Source of the DNA: Thamnaconus septentrionalis
Taxonomy: Eukaryota; Chordata; Actinopteri; Tetraodontiformes; Monacanthidae
Reading direction: 5' to 3'
DNA length: 64,000 nucleotides
Assembly (NCBI GenBank): GCA_009823395.1
Contig: CM020514.1
Location: forward strand, 561,467-625,466
The notes below the pieces were generated by a model. That model made no database searches. It saw nothing but the letters and a program-made list of their open reading frames with translations, and was not told the origin of the DNA. Positions 1-10,719 of this stretch are shown one piece after another. A program made the translations under genes and the position numbers. Every line of letters begins with the position of its first letter. Position 1 is the first letter of the stretch.

Positions 1-3000
1 GGGCAATGCCATACAGCGTGTAGGTAATTATCTGGGACATTAACTGTGCAGTGTGAGCAGGTCTGAGAGGCAGTAATGCCCATCTGAAACATCCGCTGTC
101 CAGCGTAGTGTATCCTGTGGAGTACTTTAAATTGTATTAATTGTAGATTAGGTTGTTTTATCAGTGAAAAGGTGTTCAGGCAAATTGTCCTCCAGAAATT
201 AGGGTGAGGCTGGAGAGACAGGTCTCTTTCCCACTTAACAGTTGGGACAGAAATAGTGCATTAAGAAATAGTGTATTTGTAAGGATTTTATATATCTTGG
301 AAAGTAGTTTAGGAGGTGAGAAATTAAGGACCGACTGTACAGCCGGAGAGACCTCCATGTGTGTTTGTTCAAGTTTAAGTTTGAATTTTTTCTTAATTAT
401 GGACTTAACTTGCATGTATTCTAAATAACAACTACTGTTCATTCCAAACTGTGTCACAAGCTCTTGAAATGGTCTAAAATTATTATTCTCTCTTATGTGT
501 TTTAAATGAGTTATACCTTTATCTGCCCAATGTGTGAAGTTAAGTACTTTTTTGTTTTGCAGTATATCAGGATTGTTCCAGATGGGCATACGACCACACG
601 GGAGAAGGGAAGAGCCTGTGATTTTCAGAAATTCCGTCCAAGCCGTCAGAGAGTGACTTATATTAACGCTTTTCATGCAAATGTGGTGCTTCGGTGTGCT
701 GATAAATGGCAAGTCTGCTAACTGAATATCACCACAATATGCTTGTTCTATGACATGCCAGGATACATCATGTGGGCTAGGGTTGAACCACTTATGAATA
801 TACTTTATTCTGTTGGCAATATAGTAGTAATAAAAGTTTGGCAAATCTAGTCCCCCAGCATCTTTCGCTTTTTGAAGCGTCTTCAGACTGATACGGGGTG
901 GTTTGTTTTTCCATAGAAACATTGTGACGTTTGAGTTCAGGGTTTTAAACCACTGAGCAGGCGGTTGATATGGAATCATTGAAAAAAGGTAGTTTAACTT
1001 AGGTAAAATCATCATTTTGACTGTCGCAACTTTCTCTAAAAGAGATATGGGTACGTTTCTCCATCGAATTAGATCGTTTTCTATTTTCTTTAATAGCGGG
1101 ATGAAATTGAGTTGTATTAAGTCTGATAGGTTGGGAGAGAAGCTGATACCTAAATATCGTATGTAACCGGCTTGCAGAGGTGCTAGAGAGGTTTGTTTAA
1201 ATTTACAATTAAGCGGTAGCACTGTGGATTTTGCCCAATTTATTGAATAGTCCGAAATACAAGAGAAATTGTCAATAAGGGTGATAACTTCAGCAAGTGA
1301 GGATTGTGTATGTCGAAGAAATAATAATACGTCATCGGCATATAGGCTTATTTTATGATCAGATGTTGAAATATGGACTCCTTTGATATTCTCATTTTGC
1401 TGAATTGCAGCTGCCAGAGGTTCAATAAACATTGCAAATAGTGAAGGGGAGAGAGGGCAGCCCTGTCTGGTGCCTCGTTGCAGATTAAACCTTTGAGAGA
1501 TCTGGCTGTTCGTTCTAACTGAGGCGCACGGAGAGCTATATAATGTTCGTATCCAGGATATAAATGAATTCCTGAAACCAAATTTTTGTAGCGTTGCGAA
1601 TAAGAAGTTCCAATTGACCCTGTCAAATGCTTTTTCTGCATCTAGCGAAACAATTTTTGTTTGTAGGTTATTGGCGTTAGTGTAATCTATCAGATTGATA
1701 AATCTACGTACATTGGAAGTTGAGTCTCTACCTTTAATAAACCCTGTTTGGTCAGGATGGATTATATATGGAGTAAATTTTTCTAGTCGTCTAGCTATTG
1801 CTTTACAGATAATTTTAAGATCAGTATTGATTAACGATATTGGTCGGTAGCTAGTTGGGAGCGATGGGTCTTTGTCAGGTTTGAGTATGAGGCTAATGTT
1901 AGCAGAATTCATGTTTGAAGAGAGAAGTCCAGTATTTAGGATCTCTCTAGCTATTCTATAATAGGTAGGGCCAACAGTTGGCCAAAGTGCCTTATAAAAT
2001 TCTACTGGGAAGCCATCAGGTCCTGGGGCCTTATTTAATGGCATTTGTGCCAAGGCTTCTTCAAACTCCGCCTGAGTGAGGTCTGCGTCCATTGTAGTAG
2101 CCTGTTCCTGATTTAATTTAGGTAGCACAATACTATTAAGAAAATTATCTATAGAGGCTTCTGAAGGGTTATTATCGGAGGAATATAATTTTTTGTAGAA
2201 ATCTCTGAAGCATTGGTTAATTTCGTCTGGATTATGGGTTAGTTTGCCATCCAGGTTTTTGATGGAGGAGATTGTTGCTCTTTCTCTGTTTGACTTTAGT
2301 TGGTTCACTAAGAATTTACTAGAGTTATTATTGCATTCAAAATTTTCAAGGCGTAATCTTTGCATTTGGAACTTGATTTTTTTATCTGTCAGTTTAGCTA
2401 ATTCCGTTTTTAGTTTACATAACTCTTTCCACACGTCTTCTTCCTGTTGGATGGCATATGAAGATTCTAAAGTTTTAATATTATTGATTAATTCACACTC
2501 CAAAGCTAGTTCCTTTTTTTTCTTGTGGCATGAGTAAGATATTATTTTGCCCCGCATTACTGCTTTAGCTGTTTCCCAGAGAACATGTACAGGAGTTTGA
2601 TGCAAGTCATTAATTTCTAGGAATATTGTCCACTCCCTATTAAAGTATTTTATAAAATCTGGGTCCATGAGTAATGACGTATTCAGCCTCCAATTCCAGA
2701 TCGGTGCTCTAGGTGCCTTTGTAGAGATGCAGATAGAGGCAGGTGCATGATCACTAATAGTGATGGAGTGGATCTGGGCTTCCCGGATGTCTGCCAAGAG
2801 TGAATTGCTGGTAATAAAGTAGTCCAAGCGTGAGTATGAGTGGTGAACAGAAGAGAAAAAGGTGTACTCTCTGTGAGTTGGGTGGTTTTAACGCCAAGGG
2901 TCTGATAAACCAAAATCACTCATATACTGTTTTAATGTGTCTGCAGCTAATGAGTGTCATTGGCTAGCTGAGGTGTTGGATCTATCAATATCAGAGTCTA

Positions 3001-3436
3001 ATACTAGGTTGAAATCACCCCCTACTATGAGTGTTGCGTTTACATGTGCAGAGAGTGACAAGAAGAAGGCATGATAGAAAGAGGGATTTTCCACATTTGG
3101 GCCATAAATACTAGCAATACAGTAATCTTTATTGTCAATGTTAGTGTTAATTACTATATATTTTCCATTAGGGTCAGATATTGTACTATTTATAATGAAA
3201 TGAAGTCTCTTATTGATCAAGATAGCGACACCTCTCTGTTTTGAGTTATAACTCGTCGAGTAGATGTTTGGGAAATCGGTCGATTTTAGGTTTTGTGCTG
3301 TAGTGTTTGTTAAGTGAGTTTCCTGTAGTAGGGCAATGTCGGCTTCAAGAAAATTCAAATGGTTGAGAATTTTTAATTTTTTATCCCTGGTACCTAAACC
3401 CCGCACATTCCAAGTGACAAACTTAAGGGAGGACAT
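1..3436 (-). pseudogene. LINE ORF2 (endonuclease-reverse transcriptase), broken
   Basis: Target-primed reverse transcription polyprotein. The N-terminus (3436 to about 2957) is an apurinic/apyrimidinic endonuclease starting MSSLKFVTWNVRGLG, with the QETHL and GGDFN blocks. A stop at 2957 and a frame change near 2830-2920 break it. The long open part, 2827 to 176, holds the end of the endonuclease (SDHAPA), then the reverse transcriptase with NKAPGPDGFP, YRPISLIN, the DAEKAFDRV block, RQGCPLSP and the catalytic YADD. A further frameshift near 176-200 precedes a CSHC...H...C zinc knuckle read at about 1-60. All catalytic motifs are still readable, so inactivation is fairly recent. The product would act on chromosomal DNA with its own RNA as template. 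Confidence 0.9.
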
Positions 3437-3460
3437 GTTTGCTATATAGACCTAGAGAGG

Positions 3461-3517
3461 TGTGTGTGTGTGCGTGCGTGCGTGTGTGTGTGCGTGCGTG
3501 CGTGCATGCATGCATGA
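3461..3517. repeat. TG/TGCG/CATG simple repeat in the LINE inter-ORF spacer
   Basis: Alternating TG, CGTG and CATG units occupy the spacer between ORF1 and ORF2 of LINE copy 1. Length is about 57 bp. Alternating purine-pyrimidine sequence of this kind can adopt Z-DNA; that is inference. Confidence 0.9.
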
Positions 3518-3902
3518 GCGCATACAACTGCATATGTAAACAAACATTATTGCGATCTGTCATGGTGAACATTGTTACCAGAGAGAAAAGAGGTGAGGAA
3601 AAGAAATAAGTGCAGCTTGAGGGGAGGATACTAAGGGGGAAGAATCAGTTTGATGCAGTAAAGTCATAATTAAACTGAAATGGCGCTTATTTGTTTATGA
3701 TTGACAGCTATATTGGCATAAGCTGCGTTAATACGATATCACCTGTTGTCTTTGAAGCCTGTGGAGAAGATGGTTAGTACAGCCACGGAGTTGACTCGCG
3801 ATCGCGATATAGCTGACCGTTGACAAAGAGCTTGTCTACTGCGACAACCGCTCTAGAGCCTTCGTCGAGGAACCTTTTCCGGATCGGGAAGAGGACTCTT
3901 CG

Positions 3903-4468
3903 TCAATCCAGAATCTCCCTTGGGAATTGATCGTGTACTCCAAAGTCGGTTCCGCGAAGTTCCCGTCCTCGGCTCTTTACCAGCACTTTTTGCTTAAAAT
4001 GTTCAAATTTTACCACGATGGGTCTCGGCCGGCGGCTGTCAGGTTTCTTCCCTCCAAGACGATGTACCCGGTGGAAGGCGATGGTCTTGACGGTCTCCAT
4101 AGGAAGCTTCAGGTTCTTCGTAAGGAAGTCCGCAACCGTCCTCTCCGGGTCTTCCTCCGCCTTTTCGGGGATCCCTGAGAACACCAGGTTGTCCCTCATG
4201 CTGCGTGCTTGGAGGTCTAAGACTGTTTCTTTTAGATATTTATTGTCTTTACAGAGTTGGCTCATTCCCTCAGTGAGTCAGTGAGAGATTTAACCGACCC
4301 TTGTTTTCTGCGGCTAGGGAGACAACCTGTTGCTGGCTGAATTCCAGCGACTCGCGCATCGCCTGGAATTCTTGGTGGAGTATTTCCATTAGGTTTAATC
4401 TGGCATCAACGCTGGAGAGCCTTTGTTCAATCGACAATAATACGTCAATCGATGAATTACCGGGGGGG
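3903..4468 (-). pseudogene. LINE ORF1 (L1 ORF1p-like), 5'-truncated
   Basis: ORF1 proteins of L1 elements are RNA-binding chaperones with a coiled coil followed by an RRM-like domain. Here the readable part starts MSQLCKDNKYLKETVLDLQ, then RDNLVFSGIPE and a basic stretch (HRVHRLGGKKPDSRRPRP). The same protein is read at 55.4-56.0 kb with its real N-terminus, which this copy lacks. Near 4270-4310 this copy carries an about 8-bp duplication (TGAGTCAG) and lacks about 10 bp compared with the other copy, so its upstream frame is shifted. The two copies are otherwise nearly identical at the DNA level. Confidence 0.85.
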
Positions 4469-4508
4469 AGTTGTTGGTTAACCAGTCATTTCTGGTTAGG
4501 TTGATTTC

Positions 4509-4533
<25 letters not shown>
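4509..4533 (-). repeat. poly(A) tail of LINE copy 2
   Basis: An uninterrupted run of 25 T on the plus strand marks the retrotransposed 3' end of the minus-strand LINE. I did not identify a target-site duplication around the element. Confidence 0.85.
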
Positions 4534-4541
<8 letters not shown>

Positions 4542-4836
4542 TTATTTAAGAATGGCAATAAGATGCAATACAGTGTATACTCTCAGATGGTACAGTAAAT
4601 ATTTGCCACTCACAACATTTTTATTTTCTTTTTTAACAAAACTGAACAAAATACAAAACACCAGGTATGTTCTTTTTTAAAACTTCTAGACCAACGGGAA
4701 ATACAAGTATGCATGACATTGGAAACAAAAGAGAAAAGTCTGTCAGTAAGATTTAACAATGTATAATCATTAGACTCACCAAAACAACAAACAATTGAAA
4801 ACAAAAGCAGCTGATACATCCTTTCGGCTCTTCAAA

Positions 4837-5265
4837 TTACAGGGCACCAACATATTCAACCCACTTGGTCCAGCGTTTAGTGAAAATGCATTTCTGAAAG
4901 CGCAGGGAGAAGGTAATCTTTCCCATAAGGTAAATGTCATTCACTATGTTGATCCATTCCAGTATCGTAGGTGGCTCAGGGTGCAACCAATGCCTAGTGA
5001 GGGCTTTTTTGCCAGCGTTTGTCAAGATACCAAATAAATATTTGTCATTTCGTCTGACCTGTGAATCCAAAAACTGCATTGGTAGACTAGTGTTAAAAAG
5101 GCTTCTTAGTATTTTGTGAAGTTCGGTCCAGAAAGGCTTAACCGCTGTACAATCCCAAAAAATATGCCAGTGATTGGCTTCCTGGTGTCCACACTGTCTC
5201 TCACATACAGCTTTTCCTCCAGTCAAGAATGCCTTTTGTCGTGGTGTAATAAAGAAACGAAGCAA
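4837..5265 (-). pseudogene. LINE copy 2 ORF2 C-terminal zinc-knuckle region
   Basis: This 142-residue open stretch is the C-terminal end of ORF2. It contains CERQCGHQEANHWHIFWDC, the C-x3-C...H...C knuckle that ends L1-type ORF2 proteins, followed by about 100 residues ending WVEYVGAL and a stop. It is separated by frameshifts from the reverse transcriptase segments upstream. Confidence 0.8.
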
Positions 5266-5347
5266 ACACTTCCATCTAAACTCCCGCCAAACATGAGAAT
5301 TGGTGCATTTCCACTGGGATTGACAAATGCCAAGCCTTATTGTGATA

Positions 5348-6272
5348 TTAATAAATTACCCTCCCTCTCCCATTTGTAACGTATTTTGTACTGAAAGACT
5401 TCTTTGACAATAAACCTTTATAGATCCTGGAAATAACACCTTTATTTGCTCTACTTTGATAAGCATCAATAAAGATAATCAGTACCGGGTCATTTAAATC
5501 CGTTTGCTTTTTGATATTGTTATCAAATCGGTTGCGTAGTTGGAGAAATCTATAAAAATCATTTTTTTCAAGGTTAAAATCTTCCCTCAACTTTTCGAAG
5601 TTTTTAAGTTGTCCCTTTTTTGTGAGAGAGTAGTATGTTGTTATTCCCTTTGAAGTCCATGACTTAAAGCCCTTGTCTATTTTATTGGGTCTAAAATCAG
5701 GATCATAGGCACACCATTGAATTATCTGCAACTTATTGTTCAGTTTGTACTCATCTCTTATCATATTCCAAATCTTCAAATGCGTTTTGATCCAAGGATT
5801 TTGTACCGTATCTATTAATATTCCCAGATTTTTAAAAGGTAAAAAAGCTTGTATTGGTGGGTCAACCAGAGTAGAAAGTATGATGTCCTTCCATCGGGCT
5901 TCGCAAAATGGATTACATAAATGAATCAAGGACGTGAGCTGTGCTGCAAAGAAATAATCTCTAAAATTAGGTAGAGCCATTCCCCCTTGCTCTGGGAAGT
6001 TGCAGTGTTTTAAATCGGATTCTGTGTTTTTTCCCATGCCATATGTATCTGGAAATAATCTTGTGGAATTCAGAGAATTGTTTTGATGACATTTCTACAG
6101 GTAGTGCTTGGAAGAGGAAAAGATACCGTGGGAGAATATTAATTCTCACAGATTCAATTCTGTGATTAAGACTGAGGAAGGAGACTGAGTTCCATCTTTG
6201 TATGTCTTCTTTAATTTTAGTTAAGAGGGGACTATAGTTAATCTCTGCCAGCACTTGAATATTTTTTGGCAA
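5348..6272 (-). pseudogene. LINE copy 2 ORF2, region after the reverse transcriptase
   Basis: Two overlapping open segments (6272-5967 and 6037-5348) cover the thumb and post-RT region: an LLTKIKEDIQRWNSVSFLSL block matching the equivalent block of copy 1, then GGMALPNFRDYFFAAQL, the counterpart of GGLDLPNFYYYY in copy 1. A frameshift lies where they overlap, near 5970-6040. Confidence 0.8.
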
Positions 6273-6419
6273 GTTTATTCCTAAATATTTTAGTGAGTTC
6301 TGGTTCCAATTAACATGAAATTTCTCCCTAAGTTATTTGGTGGGTTGATAGTTGATAGTTACAATATTTTTGTACATTTAATTTATATCCTGAATGTTTA
6401 CCAAATGTTTCAAGAAGCA

Positions 6420-7043
6420 TCATTAATGTTGGAAGCGATTTAGTAGGGTTATTTAAATAAACTAAAACATCATCTGCATACAATGCCACCTTGTGGACAT
6501 CTCAATTAACACAAATGCCCTCTATAGTCTGGTTATATAGTATAGTATAGTTTGTCTTTTCCATTGAGCTAAAGGCTCTATATAGAGTGCAAACAACCGG
6601 GGTGAGATCGGACATCCCTGTCTCGAGCCACGTTCTAATTTAATGCTATCTGAGAGATATCCGTTTACTTTTATTCGAGCCGATGGTTGGATTTGTAATT
6701 CACAAATCGCTCTGATAAAAAAGTGGTCCATGCCAAATCTTTCTATGACTTTGTAAAGAAAAGGCCAACTCACCGAGTCAAAGGCCTTCTGAGCATCTAG
6801 ACTAATTAAACAAGCAGAAATATTATTCTGTCTGATATGATGTAGTATGTGGAGGGATCGCTTTATGTTATCACGAGTCTGTCTTTGTGATATAAAGCCT
6901 GTCTGATCTTGTATGTACATGCTGGGGCAGGATCTTATCAAGTCTTCTGGCAAGGATGGTTGTGTAAAGTTTGTAGTCAACATTAAGTACAGAAATAGGT
7001 CTGTACGAACCACAGTGTAGTTTATTTTTTCCGTCTTTGGCAA
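6420..7043 (-). pseudogene. LINE copy 2 reverse transcriptase palm
   Basis: The palm domain holds QDQTGFISQRQTRDNIKR, SLDAQKAFDSVSW and RQGCPISPRLFALYIEPLAQ; a frameshift follows at about 6520-6540. The catalytic YADD then appears in another frame near 6470-6480 (LYADDVLVYL). Order and spacing match copy 1. Confidence 0.85.
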
Positions 7044-8004
7044 TAACCGAGATTATTGCCTCATTCCAAGATGGAGGCATTTTGCCGTCTGCTAATGTTG
7101 TATTACAAGCTTGGAGGAGGACTGGCATCAATTCAGCCTCGAAAATCTTGTACCACTCAGAGGGAAAGCCATCTGGACCAGGTGATTTATTTGTCGTCAG
7201 AGTAGAAATGGCACCATTTAGTTCAATCTCTGTTATTGGAGCTGATAATGCTTCATTTTGTTTTTTTGATATAGGAGGTAGGTTAAGGGGTTTTAAGAGA
7301 TCCTCAATTTTCTGGACACTTTCCAGTTCAGGTTGTGTATATAGGCCTTTATAGTATTTACTGAATGTTTTTTGTATTTCATCTTGTTTATACCATACGG
7401 TCTTGGAATCTATATCTCTTATTTTATATATTGTATGATCACGTGATGATGCACGTTGTTTTTGCAGTTTTTTCGCCAAGATCTTAGCGATTTTGCTCCC
7501 GATTCGTAATAAGTCTGTCTTGTCAATATATTCCAGTGTATAAATTATATTTATTTCGTCCCTAATTGCTTTTATCTTAGTTAGTATTTCTGGCTTTTGT
7601 TCTTTTTTATGTTGTGTCTCAAGGTCCTTCAGTTTTTTAGACAGGTCTGTCAGCCTTAACTGCTTTTGTTTCTTTTCATAGGTGCAGAACGATATAATCC
7701 TCCCTCTAATAACAGTTTTTAAAGTATCCCAAAGTACTTTAGCCACAATGATTAACTTTGACGTTGCCAAAAGCACGTTTTCAGCTTCATCTATTCGCTC
7801 TTCTGCTTCATCCATTCTGTCGTTTGCTCTCTGCAGTTCTTGTTTAATGTCGGAGAGTTGAGCTTTACTGTCTTTTCTAAACTCACGGATTTCGTTGAGG
7901 AGATTTCGTAGGCTAGCTTCGGTGTTTGGTTCCTCCCGAGGGTTTAACTCTGGGGAGCTGCTTCGGCTGCGATTCGAGTCGGGATCTTCTTCTGTTAAAC
8001 CCAT
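6871..8004 (-). pseudogene. ORF1-ORF2 fusion of LINE copy 2
   Basis: From the ATG at 8004 the frame stays open for about 377 codons. Residues 1 to about 80 (MGLTEEDPDSNRSRSSSPE, then a heptad-rich stretch with RMDEAEERIDEAE) are an ORF1 N-terminus with a coiled coil. Then, at about 7735-7765, the sequence becomes VLWDTLKTVIRGRIISF, the counterpart of VLWETAKAVMRGKIISY in ORF2 of copy 1, and continues to NKSPGPDGFP and YRPISVLNVDYKLY. The rest of ORF1 and the whole endonuclease are missing at the junction. A deletion, or retrotransposition of a spliced transcript, would both explain this. Confidence 0.8.
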
Positions 8005-8059
8005 ACTTAAGGGTATAAACAACGTAAGTAATATCCTGCTGTTCAAATCGCAATTTTAT

Positions 8060-8855
8060 TTATTGTCTGAGGCTTTAATTATTTCCCTTATTTCACAGGA
8101 ATAAAGAGCAGGACACGAGGCCGCAATTTGCAGACTATAGGCAAGGCCAGGCAGCAGCTTAAACGTCTTTATTCTATTTATGTTTTGTACAATTTGTAAC
8201 GTATATTTGTTTGTTCATGTTTGACATTTATTGTATTATACATTCACTAAGCTTTTGCTTTTTATTTAAACATGATAGTGTTTTTCTTGTTTTTTTTTTC
8301 TTGTTTGAGTTATTTGTTATTATTAGTAGGCTTATTTTTACGCATGTTTAACTTTGTTTTGTTCTTTATTTTTTTTTAATAGTGGTCTTAACACATTATT
8401 TTTGTTCTTATTTATTTAAATTAGTAACGTTGTATTTTATCTAGCTTGCTTATTTATATATTATGTTAAATTACTCTTTACAGCAGGCCTGTTCTTACTT
8501 TAGGGGCCTATAGTGTGATTTTTTTTTTATTCTAAAAGCGTGTTCCTGAAAATGTTCCTATTTATTTTGTTTCAATGCTTCTTAAAGCAGATTGTTTTTT
8601 GTGTGTTCCGATGCAAATCATTAAAATAAAGAATGTTATTCTTTATTTATCTATCTAGTTTATTTATGTAGATTTATTGTATTTCTGTGTTCTTGCTCTA
8701 TGATCATTTCCTTATATTTTCCATTTTCAGAACAAATTAAAGATAGAGAAAATTAAAGCTTTTATTTTAAATTTAGTTTAAACAAAACTATAGAAATAAC
8801 AATTTCATATATCTTTTGTGCAGGAAACACCGTGATTAAATCAGTATCTTGTCAC
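8060..8855. other. AT-rich sequence without a recognised gene
   Basis: No coding signal or named repeat is visible. The stretch is T-rich and has scattered AATAAA motifs (for example near 8626). Confidence 0.6.
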
Positions 8856-8859
8856 AACT

Positions 8860-8891
8860 CACTGTGATGTTGCTACGCTAACATCACAGTG
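8860..8891. repeat. perfect 12-bp inverted repeat
   Basis: The arms CACTGTGATGTT (8860-8871) and AACATCACAGTG (8880-8891) are exact reverse complements around an 8-base loop. No gene or element end is attached to it that I can recognise. Confidence 0.85.
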
Positions 8892-9339
8892 CGCTGAGGC
8901 GTTTCGAGGCCGTGAGTAGTTTTGGCCACGAGAGACCGTGGTCCGCAAAAAAAAGTCGCCTCATCACAACACGTACTGTACTAAACTCTTGCAATGACAA
9001 TTCAAAGAACTCCTTCCTGTTTCTGTCTGTTATCCACCCGTCATTGTTCTTCTTTGTCTCTCTGCCTCTCTCTTAAAGTGCTGCGCTAGGACGTACTGCT
9101 GCTGTGGTTTATGGCCCAATTTTCAACCCGTCAAAATGACGGACGGCCTTAAATTTTTCCCGTCAACTCTTAAAAAAATCCGTCAATGATGGAAAATTGT
9201 CGGTTCATGTAACCTCTGCAGACACAGAAATATAAAAGATGTAAATGTTTATACAGTCTTGTTTAACTTAGATTTCGTTACAAAAGACAGGCTTTAATTT
9301 GTTGTCATAAATCACCCCTCCTCCTCCCAAGTCCTCAAA

Positions 9340-9479
9340 TAAAATATGAAATTTCGGGTTTGCTTCGGGCTCGGGCCTGCAAATCAAGTTAATTGGTCGG
9401 GCTCGGGCTGGGTCGGGCTTTAATACCCGCGGGCCTGGGTCGGGTCGGGCTGGCTTTTTTAGGCCCGATCTTACCTCTA
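9340..9479 (-). mobile_element. hAT-like end rich in CGGGC motifs, inserted in the Penelope-like element
   Basis: Read on the minus strand, the sequence starts TAGAGGTAAGATCGGGCC and continues as a run of GGGTCGGGCTCGGG-type motifs. The first bases resemble hAT termini. The insertion point is sharp: Penelope-like coding stops at 9480 in the middle of the reverse transcriptase. I found no matching opposite end or 8-bp duplication, so the element is probably truncated and its extent below 9340 is not defined. Confidence 0.45.
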
Positions 9480-10092
9480 CTTCCAGGGGTCTGTAATATG
9501 TGGTGTTATGTAACTGTCGCAGTGCCTCGTCGACGTACTGGGACCAGTCCATGATGACCATGGCGCTGCCCTTGTCCGCTGGTTTGATGACGATGTGGGG
9601 GTTGTTTTTCAGAGAATGTAAGGCTGTGGCCTCTTCTGGTGTGAAGTTGTGATTTTCTTTAATGACCCTGAATGACCTTTTGAAGGCCCTGTTGTTCTGG
9701 CTGATGAGCTGGTTGACCACCCCAGGAAGAGTTGCTTCAGCCGGGAACCAGTGGGAGGGCAGTGTGAAGGGGAGGGCGGCACGGTCCCTCGCGCCCTCGA
9801 AGTAGGCCGCCAGTTTGAGCCTCCTGTGGAAGGTCTGGAGGTCCATCTCCAGGTCCAGCCTGGATGTTGGGTGCCCACCGAGGGGACGAAGGTGAGGCCC
9901 CGGTTGAGGAGGCTGGCTTGCGGAGGGGTCAGGGAGAATGATTTTGCCAGGATAACAATGTTTTTGATGTTGTGAGGGGGTGTTGTCTGGCTGTGGAGTG
10001 GTGAGCCCCGGCCTGGAGGGGTTTATGGGGCCAGAAAGTTTAAATAAGTAACCCAGTGGGTAAAAATTGCGTTGGCCGTGTCTCTCGTCCAT
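9480..10092 (-). pseudogene. Penelope-like reverse transcriptase, N-terminal part
   Basis: The readable stretch includes RRLKLAAYFE, NRAFKRSFRVIKENHNFTPEE, HIVIKPADKGSAMVIMDW, then QYVDEALRQLHNTTYYRPL. This is the segment before the catalytic palm in Penelope-like reverse transcriptases. At 9479 the frame enters unrelated CGGGC-rich repeat, so no catalytic aspartates remain. Upstream it connects with a frame change to the SGNH-like segment. Confidence 0.7.
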
Positions 10093-10700
10093 AGGAAGCC
10101 ACTGGTGGTCTCGAACATCTCATCGTCAACGGGTGGGATGTGGGGGTAGGTGTGAGACACGTACTTATTGATTCTGATGAGTGCGGTCCTTCCTCCGGCA
10201 GGGAGACCCTCGGGGAGGTTTATGAGGGGGACAAAGATCTGGACGCCAGGAAGGAGGGTCTGGGCCGTGCGGACCGCCGCCCGGACCTGTTTGATCCCCG
10301 TCTCTTTGACCTTCTGTTTCCTGCAGGCCAGGCTGAAAAATAAAATCATCAATTTTTCCACCATCGTGTGTGATGTGGTTTGATTAGTACCTCCGTGATG
10401 TGCCTGTCGTTGCCGTCAGGAAAGCAGTCCACTTGGAGGTCGGCGATGTCATGGGTCGGGAAGCTGCCCACATTGGAGTCGCCCAGGATCACCCACTTTT
10501 TGTTCAGCCTCAGGCCCCAGTCTATTAATTTGTGCTTAGAGTAAAGGTGTTTTGTTACCTTGCACGGTGTGGTGAAGGTGTGGGGTCGGACAGGAGACTG
10601 GAATTCCTCAAAGGACATGAGGAATCTGTCCTGGTCCTGATCAGAGGACTGCAGGTCCTCTGGAGCGTCGGCCGGGGACTGGGGCCTGTGTACCATGGCC
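10023..10700 (-). pseudogene. SGNH-hydrolase-like module of the Penelope-like element
   Basis: Two segments in different frames form one module. The first (10700 to 10349) has KKWVILGDSNVGSFP, where GDSN is the block I nucleophile motif of SGNH/GDSL hydrolases. The second (10364 to 10023) has LLPGVQIFVPLINLPEGLP and ends RDTANAIFTHWVTYLNFL, giving a possible Asp and His of block V. The expected block III Asn region reads LMILFFSLACRKQK and looks decayed. In related retroelements such modules are thought to be esterases of unknown substrate. Confidence 0.6.
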
Positions 10701-10719
10701 TGGAGGACCACGACCGGCC

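Larger units (their letters stand above)
1..4468 (-). mobile_element. L1/Tx1-type LINE, copy 1, 3' end beyond the left edge
   Basis: A non-LTR retrotransposon lies on the minus strand with ORF1 upstream of ORF2. ORF2 has an apurinic endonuclease, a reverse transcriptase and a CCHC knuckle, in the L1 order. The 5' end is lost inside ORF1: compared with the second ORF1 copy at 55.4-56.0 kb, similarity stops near 4468. The 3' end lies off the window. It is a dead copy, with frameshifts in the endonuclease and near the ORF2 C-terminus. Clade (L1 or Tx1) is inferred from protein motifs only. Confidence 0.9.
4509..8010 (-). mobile_element. L1/Tx1-type LINE, copy 2, with poly(A) tail and internal deletion
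   Basis: A second LINE, of a different subfamily from copy 1, lies on the minus strand immediately 5' of it. Its 3' poly(A) tail is the T-run at 4509-4533 as read on the plus strand. Behind it come a short 3' UTR, a decayed ORF2 (4837-7735) and the first codons of ORF1 (to 8004). The endonuclease is missing: ORF1 coiled-coil sequence runs straight into the ORF2 region between endonuclease and reverse transcriptase. The copy is full of frameshifts and cannot be active. Confidence 0.88.
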
